NCBI GenBank assembly: GCA_022496205.1
Contig: WTXD01000017.1
Location: forward strand, 475,770-539,769
DNA: 64,000 bases
Source of the DNA: Gloeopeniophorella convolvens
Lineage: Eukaryota; Basidiomycota; Agaricomycetes; Russulales
Direction of reading: 5' to 3'
Shown: positions 10,297 through 21,682 of the stretch, piece by piece
Layout of the letters: each line of letters opens with the position of its first letter
Numbering within the stretch: position 1 is the first letter of the stretch
Program-made: the position numbers and the translations under genes
The notes under the pieces: generated by a model
What the model saw: only the letters and a program-made list of their open reading frames with translations
Told to the model about the DNA's origin: nothing
Database searches by the model: none

Positions 10297-11767
10297 TCAC
10301 CAAGCGTCTGCGTTCACGTTGGCCCCGGAGCCAAACCGCGCAATCATGTCCGCGGGCAGGCAGCTCTTGCCGTCCGTGCGCACGTACATGCGCAGCTCCC
10401 CGCCCTCGCAAAGCAAGCTGATCTTTCCTACAGACCCGGGGCCGCGCGCGATCGCTAGCGCCTGCACGTCTTCCAGCACCCGTGCGAGCCGCACAAGTTG
10501 AGCGGTCGTCACTGCGCGCTGCTCCGCGAGCTCGGATGTGCCGAGGCGCCACTCCTGCACGTGGGTGAATGTGCCGCGTTCGTGCACACCGAGGCGCAGC
10601 ATGGGCGTCTGCGAGAGCACGAGCTGCGGGTAGAGCTCGCTCCAATCAAGAGTGTGCACAAAGTACACGGAACGCGATGCGACCTCGAGCAGGGCGTCCT
10701 GTGGGACGCGCGTGCCGCCACGCATGATGGCGACGGGTGCATTCGGTGCATTCTTCTTTGCCTCGGCGGGCGAGAATGCGAGGCTGAGGCTGGCAAGCGT
10801 GTCGACAAGGTCGTCCGGCGAAGCGGCTTCGCTTGCCTGACTCTCTGTCGTGGAGGTGGCACGGTCCTTGGGGTCCAAGCATGCATCGACCTCGAAGCGC
10901 ACGACCAGCTTCAGATCGAGCAGATCCTATGAGAATGATGGTCAGCACAGGGTGCAGATGCAAAAGTGATCGTGTCGCACGTATGCAATGGCGCGATAGT
11001 GACCTGTTCCAGGGCACCCAGGCGCGGGGCGCGTCACTGCTGCCTCGAAGGCGAAACCGTAGCTGCGTCCCGTAGGCGGGTCGTGCATCCTGCCCTCCCA
11101 CCTACTCAACACTATCGTCTTCTCTCCAACGAGCTGTACGTCAATGCGGAAGTCGCGTAGTTCACGACCCGTCTTGGGGTCGGGGGGACTGAGCCATCGC
11201 AAGAGCTTGCGCATTGCATTGCGGTCCGTGACTATATCGAGTTCCGGCCACTCTACTGGCGGATTCTTGCCATGAATTGTGTCTGCCGCAGCGAACAGCG
11301 GCAGCATCGGGTACGTAGAGAGGCGTGCCGCGTTCTGGTCAACGAAGTTAGAGCCATCATCCGGCCGCAACGTAAATGGGACGCTGCGCTCCGTCCACAG
11401 TGCCGGTGATCCTACCATCCAACGTTGTTAGGCGATCAGACAGAATTTCTGAATGTGGACACCCCGCACCTGGCACTGCGATGGTGGGGTCTTTCGCGTC
11501 AACCCAATTGTAGGACGCAACATACTTGACGTCCTTGATGGGAATCTCCTTTGGAACCTTGGTCCCTGTGGGGGTTTCCGGTAGAGGTACGACTTCGAAC
11601 TTCTTGGCCATATCGAGGCCTTCGTGGATATTACGTTCGGGTACAACGGGTTGGGACTTTGGAACAGCTGGCGCGCCACCCCGATAGTAACCCCGGCTTC
11701 CACGTCCGTTTCCCCGTCCATGGCCGCGACTGCGACCACGATTAGTGTCGGAGTATGTGTACGACAT
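10297..11767 (-). CDS. Conserved RG-rich fungal protein (family often mislabelled geranylgeranyl pyrophosphate synthetase)
   Basis: Three exons: 11767-11470, 11411-10981, 10926-10297, with introns of 58 and 54 bp (GTGCGG and GTGCGA donors). The first 35 residues are an Arg/Gly tract (GRSRGHGRGNGRGSRGYYRGG), typical of RNA-binding or methylated tails. Then follow motifs of a fungal family that I know mainly from ascomycete annotations: SYNWVDAKDPTIAVPG, ITDRN-like VTDRNAMRKLLRW, and GHYRAIAYDLLDLKLVVRFEVDAC. Those annotations often carry the name geranylgeranyl pyrophosphate synthetase, but there is no DDxxD prenyl-synthase motif here and I would not transfer that name. Function unknown. The gene sits inside the MBL array between copies 4 and 5. 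Confidence 0.85.
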
Positions 11768-12039
11768 GTTGGTGTCTTTGTCGAGGAAGGCAGGGAGGTG
11801 TCGGGCGATCCATTTATACCGCTGACAGCTCGACGCGTTGTGCGCTAGTGCGGTGCGCAGCTGTACACGTGTTTGCGCCCACCGACGGCGCAGCTGTGGT
11901 TGCAAGCAGAACTAGCGATGCGATGCCCCATCGCGGCGCGAAGGTCAATGCGCAGTTCGACACGAGCTGTGCGCGAGGCCTGTCGTCCAAGCTGCGGAGC
12001 GTCCTGCGACGACGAGGGGCTACCACCAGTGACTCATAG

Positions 12040-12794
12040 CCATGGCTTCTGAAGGAACGAAGCCCTTCACTTGTCCATGCAGAGCAGGGTGTCGATTGAT
12101 GATCGGATATCAGGGCGACATAGCCGCTATATTGTATCCATATATAAAGGTCAATGTCTAGTTTGTCAACAGCTGTAGTGCTATAAGCTGTAAGAAGGTC
12201 CGCTAGACGTACGTGACAGCATTAAGAGTCATCACCAAACATAGTCTGGGGTCTCATAATGGATTCGGAAGGGAAGAGAGGGGTCATACCTTGTAAGATG
12301 CCCACCTCAAAAGCGGTTTGGGGTAGCTGTAGGCCTTCCATCATTCCTCGTGGTAAGATTATCACAGTGCAAGGCTTTGTCTGGATAAGGCCCATATGCC
12401 AGTGGAGCCTCTCGTGCGCAGCGCCAGGTTAGGGTAAACGGACTCCCTCCTTCGACTAGAGTTCATTTATTGTACTACAAATGGTGGGTTAGGACCCACG
12501 GCCTCGCGGGTCGACTGCGCTTGCTGCGAAGTAGCCGTCACGTCGTATCTGCATGATCGTGATCGATGGTTCTTTCCTATCAGATAGCACGAGACACCAG
12601 TACGAAACCTAAGCAACGAGAGTGGCTAGATTAATGCGTGCATGGCAACCGTTCGAGTCCTTGTGAAGTCGAGGACTCACAAGCACAGGCAATCATGACT
12701 GCCAGGACCAGAGACGCTAATAAAGGACCGGGCGCAATAGCGTCTAGCCTGGCACCCAGCGTGCGGAAAGTACCTGCCAAGTGAGTGCGCAGTT
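12040..12794. other. Spacer without recognised gene
   Basis: This is the unique sequence between the RG-rich gene and the duplicated flank of MBL copy 5. It is relatively A/T-rich with several TATA-like stretches (for example TATATAAAGG near 12142) but no supported exon. Confidence 0.4.
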
Positions 12795-13326
12795 GAAGTT
12801 AGCACGGGTTGAAAAGACCCGAAGCGGCCACTGACTCGTTCGGCGTTTGGATTTTGGTGGGAAAATACTCCACAACTTTGGCGTTTGGAATCGGAATCCC
12901 AAACTGTGTCTAGACGGTGGCAACTTCAGCCACGCCATCTCCAGTCATGTTCACTCGCGCCGCCTCAAATTTACTGCGTCCCAGCGATTGAGCAACAAAC
13001 ACGCTAAATTCAAAGCGCCGATGAGATGCCAAGCAATAGCACTGGCGTAGAGAAATGAGTGCAGCTACGCGAGGATGTTACTGTAGTGGGCTAGTATACG
13101 TAGGCCAATGCAGCAAGCCATGCCACAACACATCCTGACAGCGCGCGTGTTCCTAACCATGACAGCGAACTTGACGAGCTTTCGGAGAAACTTCGAATCA
13201 GTCGTGTAAGCCCTATATGGTTCCAGTAAATCCGATTGTGTAGAGTACACCTTAATGCGCAATCGTCATGTCTTTTGTTCCGTGTCGTGCGACAAAGTTA
13301 TATCTGCCCCGCGTGCGCATGCACGA
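12795..13326. repeat. Duplicated 3' flank of MBL copy 5 (matches 7620-8136)
   Basis: The block contains TTTGGAATCGGAATCCC, CAACAAACACGCTAAATTCAAAG, GATGAGATG(C/T)CAAGCAATAGCACTGGC and CGCGCGTGTTCCTAACCA, in the same order and spacing as downstream of copy 4. It ends at the stop codon of copy 5. It shows that the duplicated unit included downstream as well as upstream flanks. Confidence 0.7.
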
Positions 13327-14510
13327 TCAGATCTTGGCTGTCTCCGACTCTTCCACAGCCGCCTTGAAATCCTTCAAGAACCGCCACCTCCCAATGCCCT
13401 TGGGACCCGCCTCGCCCTCCACCTCCCACCCATTCAGCTCAGCCCCAGGGTAGAACCCAAGCACATCCAAGAGAGTCGCATCGTGCGCGATGATAGTCAA
13501 CACGTCCGGGCTTGCATCCAAGTCCTTGAGCGCCTGCACCGTGACCTCGTTTGTTGCAGTATCTTCTACCATGTGCGGCGTCGCGGCCTCGTAGAACGGG
13601 GTCGTGCGGAAGTCCGCACCTGACGCACGCGCAACGACGTGCGCGCGCTCGAAGATAGCGCCCGGGCACACCGCCCTTGCGCTCCCGCGCAGCGCACCAA
13701 ACGGTGACGGCGCGATGCTCTCGGGGAGTGGCACCAGCGGCGTCGGCCTGAACTCCCCCGCGTGATGCGCCGCGTCGCCCCCCAGCAGCACGAACTTTCC
13801 CGGCGACGTGCGCGCGAGCGCCATCACATGGTTCGTCGTGTGCCCGAGCGCCTCGAGCACGTATAGCGAACCGTCGTTGAACCAATCGAGCGCGGGAAGA
13901 CCGCCGATCTTCTGCGTCGCGGTGCTGAAGTCGAGCTCGCGCACCTCGCGGCCTATGAAGGCGTCTTGCAGCGTGGGCGCGTCCGGATTGTCCGGGTAGC
14001 CGGGGTAGCGGTTCTTGCACGATTTGAAGTTGGGCCCGACGATGAGGGCGGTGCTCGGCGGGAAGAGCGACGGATCGCCGGTGTGGTCGAAGTGGTGGTG
14101 CGACCAGATGATTGCGTTGATGGATGTGAGCGGGACGCCGGCGGCTGTGAGGATGTCGGGAACGTCCGCTGGGATCTCAGCCTTCAGCTCCCACGCCTCG
14201 AATTGAGCGAGGGCTGGACCGCGCAAGAGCTCAGGGCAGGTCTGGCATACGAAAGACGCGCGGGCGTACACTTTGGCGGGGACTTGTCGTAGAGCGCCTT
14301 CATGATCCCCAGGTCGAACAGTAGCTTCTGTCCCACCCTGTCGTTCTCGATGAGAAAGCTGTAGGCCGGCACGTCCAAGAAGTCGTGGCCTGGTATAGGC
14401 GGTTGCACGGCGATTTTTGTCGGGCCGGTGACGCGCCCTGCGTTCAGGATGGAGACGCGGACGGTTGTTCCTTGGAAGGCGGGGAGCACGAGAGAGGGGG
14501 TGCCGGACAT
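13327..14510 (-). CDS. Metallo-beta-lactamase-fold hydrolase, copy 5 (intact, 375 aa)
   Basis: Exon 1 is 14510-14270 and exon 2 is 14213-13327, with a 56-bp phase-1 intron (GTACGC donor). Exon 1 is subtype A (MSGTPSLVLPAFQ), like decayed copy 2, while exon 2 downstream of the metal site reads almost as copy 4. All metal-site motifs are present: HHHFDH, GHTTNH, LGGDAAHH, IIAHD. It is probably a working cytosolic hydrolase with unknown substrate. It is the only intact subtype A copy. Confidence 0.9.
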
Positions 14511-15668
14511 GGTCTCAAGGGTGGGTCAGATGGGTGTCGGATAGCTTGCTTATAACGGAACGACTGCCTTCCGTTACTAAGGTCGGCTTTAGGAGACAAG
14601 ACAGCTTACACACCAGAAACGGAGAACCCGAAGCGCGAGCAGCAGGCACTCCAATATCATATAGAAGCCTGGCATCAAAGTGGGGTTCGCGAAGCTGCGT
14701 GAGGCAGGAGGCGGTGGCGCTGCTGAACGGCAGCCATAGGGGTTCGGGCCAATTCCTCCACAGGCGTGACATCCACCCCGCGTGTATTCTGAGAGTCGAG
14801 ATAACAGCCCCACGACTGGGCACTGTGGAGTCAGGTCGCGCTCACATTGCGCTGACGACGGGCCAGGGCTCAGACGAGCAGCGTTGAAAACGGTATGTCC
14901 GTCCCGGCAGCAGATTTGGGTTGCTACTAGCGCGCTTGATGCGTTGGCGGTCTAAAGAGGGGTACTATCAGCTTCGAGTGAGCCATGGGCCCATGCTACG
15001 ACGACACCCAGTGGATGCATACGTACTTACTTGCCCGTTCCCCCCAGCCTAACTCCAGCGCTTGTTCGCCCGCGCAGACGTCCCAGCAAAATTCCAGCCT
15101 AGTCCCAGAGGGATATATCACCGCATGGGGAGCCTGAGCAAGGTCCTGTTAGGAAGCTGGCGGCGTGCTGAGCGCTGAGGCCTGAGGTGCTGGGTCGAAG
15201 AGAACGAACACTGGCCGCGGACAGTGCAGATGCGCCGCGGGTCGGCGTTTGGACTTTGGTGGGAATATTCGGGCAAGGCAAATATATATTTCACAACATC
15301 GGCGTTTGGAATCCCCTCGCGCCGCGCGGGCAACTTCACTAGTCACTGGTCGTCTAGAGTCTAGACTCGCATCCAACTCGCGTCGTCTCAAGTCTCTCAC
15401 TAGTACATCCAACGGGAATTGAACCATCAAAGCTCCGATGAGATGCCACGACACTGAGCTATAGGACTAGCGTAGAGAAACGAGTGCGGCAGACCACGCA
15501 ACAGCTCGTGTCCGGACTCAATCGGTCATGTGTGGCTTTCAGATTTCGGTCTCTGGGACGCCCGGTACGCGCTAGATGAAGCGACATTAACAAGGCTACG
15601 GGCCAAGGTTGCAGTGGAGGCTTGAGAGCCGGCTAGTGCATATTGATGTGTAGTGTTTCAGTAGATCG
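14511..15668. repeat. Duplicated 5' flank of MBL subtype A (matches 2868-3980)
   Basis: This is the promoter side of copy 5. It carries the TATA-like element TTATAAGC on the minus strand (plus 14548-14555) about 40 bases before the ATG, then the blocks listed for 2868-3980. Small insertions and deletions separate the two versions. Apparent open frames are not conserved between the two blocks. Confidence 0.75.
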
Positions 15669-15771
15669 AACTTGGCACAAAATACAGACGTGGCCCGGTG
15701 GGCAAGCATCTTGCTGTGCTCTGCTCAGAAGGTCGTGCAACAAAGCTAGATCTGCACGCACATGCGCACTA

Positions 15772-16953
15772 TCAGATTTTTGCCGGCCCAGACTCCTCTA
15801 CAGCCGCCTTGAAATCCTTCAAGAACCGCCACCTCCCAACTCCCTTGGGACCCGCCTCGCCCTCTACCTCCCACCCATTCAGCTCAGCCCCAGGGTAAAA
15901 TGCAAGCACATCCAAGAGAGTTTCATCGTGTGCGATGATAGTCAACACGTCCGGGCTTGCATCAAGGTCCTTGAGCGCCTGCATTGTGACCTCGTTTGTT
16001 GCAGCATCTTCTACCATCTGCGGCGTCGCGGCCTCGTAAAACGGGGTCGTGCGGAAGTCCGCGCCCGACGCCCGTGCCACGACGTGCGCGCGCTCGAAGA
16101 TAGCGCCAGGGCACACCGCCCCCGCGCTCCCGTGTAGCGCACCAAACGGCGACGGCGCGATGCTCTCGGGGAGTGGCACCAGTGGCGTCGGCCGAAACTC
16201 CCCTGCATGGTGCGCCGCGTCCCCACCAAGCAGCACGAACTTGCCCGGCGACGTGCGCGCGAGCGCCATCACATGGTTCATTGTGTGGCCGAGCGCCTCG
16301 AGCACGTACAGCGAGCCATCGCCGAACCAGTCGAGCGCGGGTAGGCCGCCGATTTTCTGCGTCGCGGTGCTGAAGTCGAGCTCGCGCACCTCGCGGCCTA
16401 CGAAGGCGTCCTCTAGCGTTTGTGCGTCTGGATTTTGCGGGTAGCCGGGGTAGCGGTCCTTGCGCGACTTGAAGCCGGGCCCGACGACGAGCGTGGTGCT
16501 CGGGGGAAAGAGCGACGGGTCGCCAGTGTGGTCGAAGTGGTGGTGTGACCAGATGATGGCATTGATGGAGGTGAGCGGGACGCCGGCGGCTGTGAGGATG
16601 TCGGGCACGTCCGCGGGAACCTCGACCTTGGCGCCCAAAGTCTGGATATCGTTGAGCCCTGCGCCGCGCGTAAGCTCGGGTCGGATCCGTCATCACAGAT
16701 AGGCGGACGTACACTTCTTTGGGGACTTTGTGGCGAACGCTTTCACGATCCCGAGATCGAACAGGAGCTTCTGACCTGTCCTATCATTCTCGATGAGAAA
16801 GCTGTACGCGGGCGCCTCTATGACATCGTGGCCCGGTATGTGCGGCTGCACGAGAAAATTTGCTGAGATGACGACGCGCCCGGCGTTCAGGATGGAGACG
16901 CGGACGGTAGTTCCTTGGAAGGCGGGGAGCGAGAGCGAGGGGGTGCTGGACAT
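15772..16953 (-). CDS. Metallo-beta-lactamase-fold hydrolase, copy 6 (intact, 375 aa)
   Basis: Exon 1 is 16953-16713, exon 2 is 16658-15772; the 54-bp phase-1 intron has a GTACGT donor. Subtype B N-terminus (MSSTPSLSLPAFQ). Zinc ligands are all present (HHHFDH, GHTMNH, LGGDAAHH, IIAHD). One motif differs from the sisters: GHTTNH reads GHTMNH, outside the ligand positions. It is the last copy at this end of the array; the flank at 16954-17530 repeats that of copy 4. Confidence 0.9.
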
Positions 16954-17530
16954 GACCCTACGAAAGTGAGTCAGGCTGCTGTGGATGGCTTAGCAATGGA
17001 GGAAGCGCGGACGACAGACGCTGCGGCTTACTCTCTGGCACTACTTAAAAGAGGTGTGGAGTCCAGATGGCCGCGTTCGGTAGAGGTTATATATGGCGCT
17101 GGAGCGTGGTAGCAGCGATAGGGGCTCAAACCAGCAGGTCCGCGTAACGTTCACCCCGTGTGTATGTCGCGAGTCGATGCATCAGACCTGCGGGACTGAC
17201 CGAGCACGGGCAGGAATTCGGTGAGATGAGTCAGTCGAGGGGTGGTCGGATCCGTGTGCTCGAGCGCGGCCCCGGTGGGTCGCTGGCTACTTATATGGAT
17301 ACATCTTCCTGGGATTGGCTTCGGGGAGCGTCACTTGGCTAAGCTTGCCTGTGTCATTCGTCGGCGCCGGTCCCGGCCTACATGTAGGTCTGTACGGGGT
17401 CGCCTCTGCAATTATATCCTCGGTTTCAACGAGCAAACCGATACGAAGGGTCTTGTTAGAGGCTGACGATGACGCGCAGAGGCTAGCGGGATGGACACTG
17501 CATGCGAGAGATAGAGTCACGGGAGAGGAA
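16954..17530. repeat. Duplicated 5' flank of MBL copy 6 (matches 9321-9900)
   Basis: It carries the same ordered blocks as the flank of copy 4, including TATATGGCGCTGGAGCGTGG at about 17089 and CTTGGCTAAGCTTGCCTG at about 17334. The TATA-like element on the minus strand is altered here (plus-strand ACTACTTAAAAG). Confidence 0.65.
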
Positions 17531-19697
17531 TGCAGGCAAGCGCCAGCGCCGCAGCCACTCGATGCCGCGGGAGGATGTCCCGCGGCTTGTGCTTTCTGGA
17601 CTCCGACATTCGTGTCCTGTTCTCTGACTACCATGAGTCGCGTATCCAGGCATCGTCGCGTCTTGTGTCGGGCGGCGCGGATGGCTGCAGGCTTCCAAAA
17701 CCCGCTTATAGTTGCGGACAATATCATCTACTTTCCTAGACCGCCCCGAATTTGAAGCTTGACGTCGCTCAATGGCGACATATATGCGTCCACGCACTTC
17801 TCCAAGTCACACCTTGCTCTCAAGCCTCAATAGTTATGGCCCTCCGCCTCGGCGAACGTGCCAATGGTGCCTATCCGCGATTGCCGTCTGTCATCTGACT
17901 GTCGTGCCTACTAAGGTCAAAGTTCAGTGCTTCTTCCCTGTTCCCCTGACCCCGCTCCCCAAATCTCCAGCGTATTCTTCCGAAGTCCGCGCCCCGAACT
18001 GTATAAACCAAGGAGGTGTGCTGGTGGACCGTGGGATCCTTGGGCAATCGTGCACTCTAAAGCAATTCAACGCCGTAGAGTTCTTCCCTGCTAGCCTTCT
18101 TCGGACCCGCAGTGGCCTCAAGGCGTAGCCCTAGCCCACGTCATACGCATCTGGAGGCATCCGCTCGCATTCTACCCCGGCTCACTCAATGTGGCAACAG
18201 GGGTCGCTCTCCTTGTTGAAGGGTGACTAACATCGACGGCACGGAGTGCCCATCGTCACACGACCTTACATTGTGCCAGGGGGCTGCTATATGTGCGGAC
18301 GCTGAGCGGCCCAGTCTATGTCACAATGATGCAAATATTATGGGTATTGGGATCGACTGACCTGTCCAGTTCCCCTGTGACCGTGCTTCTGGCCGTTGAT
18401 CCTCGGACTATGCTTTAGGTCTCCGCTGTCAAGATGCAAGAATGCTCGAGCGCGCTGTGCCTCTCAAGGTACGTCCGAACTTCTTACAGCTGCACCCTCT
18501 AGCACGCTTTTGCCAGATCGCCTCACCATTTCGACCTTTCCGGTCTGCCATGACGCTCAGCAAGTCATTCAAGCGAAGGTAAAATTGACGTACGTAAGTG
18601 TTCCAACTATGGCTGCATTATGGAAGCCTGGAGACTTGGGCGCGCTTCTAAGCTACGCCACACAGGAATCCAATGAATTGTAGTGCGCACGACCCCATCG
18701 GGCCTCAAAGCCCACCGGTAAGAAGAACGAATGGGAGCTAAGCGACGAATGACGCCGCTACACGCACGAGGTGGCGTCCGCAGTAGAGTCGCTCAGACGG
18801 GTGGAACGGAAGCGTCACTGTCATTCGGATTGCTACGTGGATTCTATCTATCCGTGACGTCCATCTAACCCTTCTTTCCGACTATAGGTCGGAGGCAAAT
18901 TCCTTATGCCTGATTTACGCAGGTTGGGGCGAGGTATAGGACGAAACATGTGACAACTGCTGGAGAACGGGTCTCAATGCTACTGCTGGCACGACCCTTT
19001 TCAGCTGCCGAGCGGCAAACGGATTTTGTAGGAGGGCGCGTTTGAGCGCAAATGCCGCAGATGACGTGACGATCCTACCTAGCTAAGCCTTCACAGCACC
19101 GGGCCGATCTCATTTCCTAGAATCCCAAGACTTCCTTACAACGCCCAGCAAGCTTCTGAGCGTCCATCCGGCTGCTGACAACGCTCATTAATCCATGGGG
19201 CCAAGAACACCCACTGCGCACCTCGCTCCAACCCTGCTTTGTGTTCCAGCACACGCAACGCCGAACCTCGAGTCACTTGTGGAGCGCACTACGCAGAACG
19301 GTATGGCGAGCGCGAGCTTGCGACGCCATCTGAATTCTCCAGATGATTTTCCTTACAATTTGCGAGGTGCTTCGGCTTCTCCCGACGACGCGATCACCAA
19401 AACATGCGTGTGCGCACACGCGCACGTGCCGTTGGTAAGCCTTTCGTCAGCCAGATGAACAAATCGCCTGCTTCTCACGCGTCAGCACTGCGGTGCGGGC
19501 CACAACTCCCGCGCGGGGCGGCTGGCGGGATTACGCCGTCCGTGCGTGTCATGCGTTCACTTCCGACGAAGCGCGTAGGTCAGGCGCGCACGTTACTCCC
19601 GAAAAATTGCCACTGTTGTCACCATGCATGGGCTGACCTGCGGCGCTTCGCGAGGATTACCCTTCGCGCTGCGAACTGGGTTCGTCTCCCTGGCGTG
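17531..19697. other. Gene-poor stretch, nothing supported
   Basis: About 2.2 kb between the MBL array and the LysM gene. I read both strands and found only short frames without family resemblance, no tRNA, and no clear repeat with the rest of the window. Confidence 0.4.
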
Positions 19698-19704
19698 TAT
19701 ATAA
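19698..19704 (+). promoter_or_regulatory. TATA box of the LysM gene
   Basis: TATATAA lies 62 bases before the ATG at 19760, a normal spacing for a fungal core promoter. Confidence 0.6.
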
Positions 19705-19759
19705 TGGGTATGGGGCCCTGCTGGAGCGTCAGTGACGCAGCCCTTGTATACACGCTAAC

Positions 19760-20444
19760 ATGTATTTCTCGCTCGCTACCCTCTTCGTCTCTGCGCTCAC
19801 CCTCCTGTCCGGCGTGCGGGCCCTCGGCCCGCGCACACAATGCGTCGGTGCGTCTTATCCGACAAGCTGTCCCGGCGATCGCTGGTACTGACCGCCGCGC
19901 CCTTGCAGAGACGTATCGCATATCGTGCGTTACCAGCCTGCTGTCTGCCCACTGCCGATTCTGACGCTCGTTGGGTATGCAGAAACGGCGACACATGCTC
20001 GTCGATCGGGAGCTGGTCGGGCGTCACGCCGTCGCAGATCGAGTCGCTGAACCCTGGCATGAACTGTGCGTCCGCCCCGAGATCCGCACGACGATCCCAC
20101 GCTGATCACTGACCCTGCGCGCAGGCAATTCTGTCCTCAAGGCAAACACGTACATCTGCATGGGCTCGTACACGCCCGTGTGCACGCTCAACGAGACCGC
20201 GACGGACACGCTCTGCGACGCGCTCGCGGCACAGTGGGAGATCACAGTAGACGACTTTGTACAGTACAACGACAACGTCGACAACAACTGCGACAACCTC
20301 GTCGTCGGCCAGCCCGTGCGTAACACCCTTCTGGTGTCCGCTTCTGATCTCTGCGCGGCGTGCTGATGGACGCGCTGTTTGTAGTACTGCGTTAGCATCA
20401 CCGGGTGCTTCCCCGGCAACACGGACGCGTTCTGCGACCAGTGA
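19760..20444 (+). CDS. Small secreted protein with two LysM domains (145 aa)
   Basis: Five exons: 19760-19847, 19909-19924 (only 16 bases), 19983-20065, 20125-20315, 20385-20444. All four introns start with GTGCGT, and this is the only join I found that gives an open frame with proper LysM motifs. Residues 1-22 are a signal peptide ending VRA. LysM 1 (about 31-62) reads TYRISNGDTCSSIGSWSG and ends LNPGMNC. LysM 2 (about 78-125) reads CTLNETATDTLCDALAAQW and ends VVGQPYCVS; it is divergent. Cysteines are paired as in secreted proteins and NETA is a possible N-glycosylation site. LysM domains bind chitin or related glycans; secreted two-LysM proteins can mask fungal chitin or take part in wall remodelling. 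The role here is not established. Confidence 0.85.
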
Positions 20445-21682
20445 GCGCGTGTACTGGGTTCTGCGTTGTCTGTTTTTGGGCGGGCGCATGGATGCTTGGG
20501 ATTCTTGTACATATATCATACCCTAGGAAGGAACCAAATGTATACATTGGTCTGACGCATTGCGCTGCGTGTCCGCCAGGGAAGGGGTCGCAGTAATGGG
20601 ATCGCATGGGCAGCGGTCCGCGAGGAACCAGAAGGCCGGTGGCAACTTGGGCATGCGGGTCCTACTTCTCCCTAAATTGCTTCTGTCAGGTGTCAGGAGC
20701 ACTGCTGCAACCCTGCACTCCGACTCGAAGGCCTGTAGAAGCTGAAGCACTCACGTAGTACCACGCTGCTCGCGCTACGGTTGCGTCGCCGATCCTCGGA
20801 CGAAACACGAGCCTCAGTGCACCGCTCCACTCCCCGTAACGCGTAACTTGGGTCGACCCTGCACGACGACGAGTCCCGTGTAGGCTGCAGCGCAAAAAGC
20901 CCACCTCGGGGCGCGGAGAAAATCAAAGTTGAATTCAATTGGGGAGCTATCGTTGCGAGAGCTTGTGATGACTCTGTGAGGCCATCAGCGCCGCTGACGT
21001 TAACTTCCGACGACGCTCTGCAGGGTCCGAGTGAGTTAGATGCATGACCTGCCGTGGCCCGTTGACTTGTTGGATTAGAATAGAATGTATCACCGGTCGA
21101 CTAGTACGCGACACAAGCCCCTCGGGTCACATTGAAGACCACCAGCGAGCACTGAGGGAGAGCGACGCGCTATGGGGTCCGCGCGGAGATGCAAGGACCA
21201 AGCACGGCTTAGGGCCCATGGCACTGCTGCTTGTTTGGTGTCATCATCATGCCTGTGCCATGTCACGAAGGCAGTGACAACGCGTGCGCTCATGCAGGGC
21301 CATGGCCGCCCCGGACGACCCCGGACCGGCAGCGACTCAGTGATTGTGTGTATGCCGGAGGCCCGCGGTACACAGAACTATACTCGACCCCAGCAAGTCG
21401 ACCGCGAACCGTTCCGATCTACTCTATCTCAGCAATCGTTGCTGAGAAGATTGCGTATAGGAACGCGCTGCCACCAACAACACTGACGGAGGAAGATGAC
21501 TTGGAACAGGTATTGGCTTAAGCCGAAGAATAGATGGCTTGCCGCCAGTGCTTTGTTATCTTAGTAGCGAAGCTCGTGGTGGTATGTATGGGATTGACCG
21601 GAATCGGCGTCTATAGCAAACAATCCCAGATTGTTATCAGTGAGCATCCCACGACCTTTGGTCCTTTCTTCGCTACCCCACC
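20445..21682. other. Spacer with left copy of a direct repeat, no gene seen
   Basis: This spacer leads up to the clathrin fragment. It holds the left direct repeat (20872-21012). The 670 bases between that repeat and the clathrin ATG may include the original clathrin promoter; I see no other gene. Confidence 0.4.
20872..21012 (+). repeat. Direct repeat flanking the clathrin fragment, left copy
   Basis: It shares GGCTGCAGCGCAAAAAGCCC, a GGCGCGGAGA/GAGCGCGGAGA block, TTGAATT, GTGACTCTGTGAG-like sequence, and CAGCGCCGCTGACGTTAACT with 25000-25166, in the same order and orientation. The right copy is about 25 bases longer because of small insertions. Confidence 0.7.
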
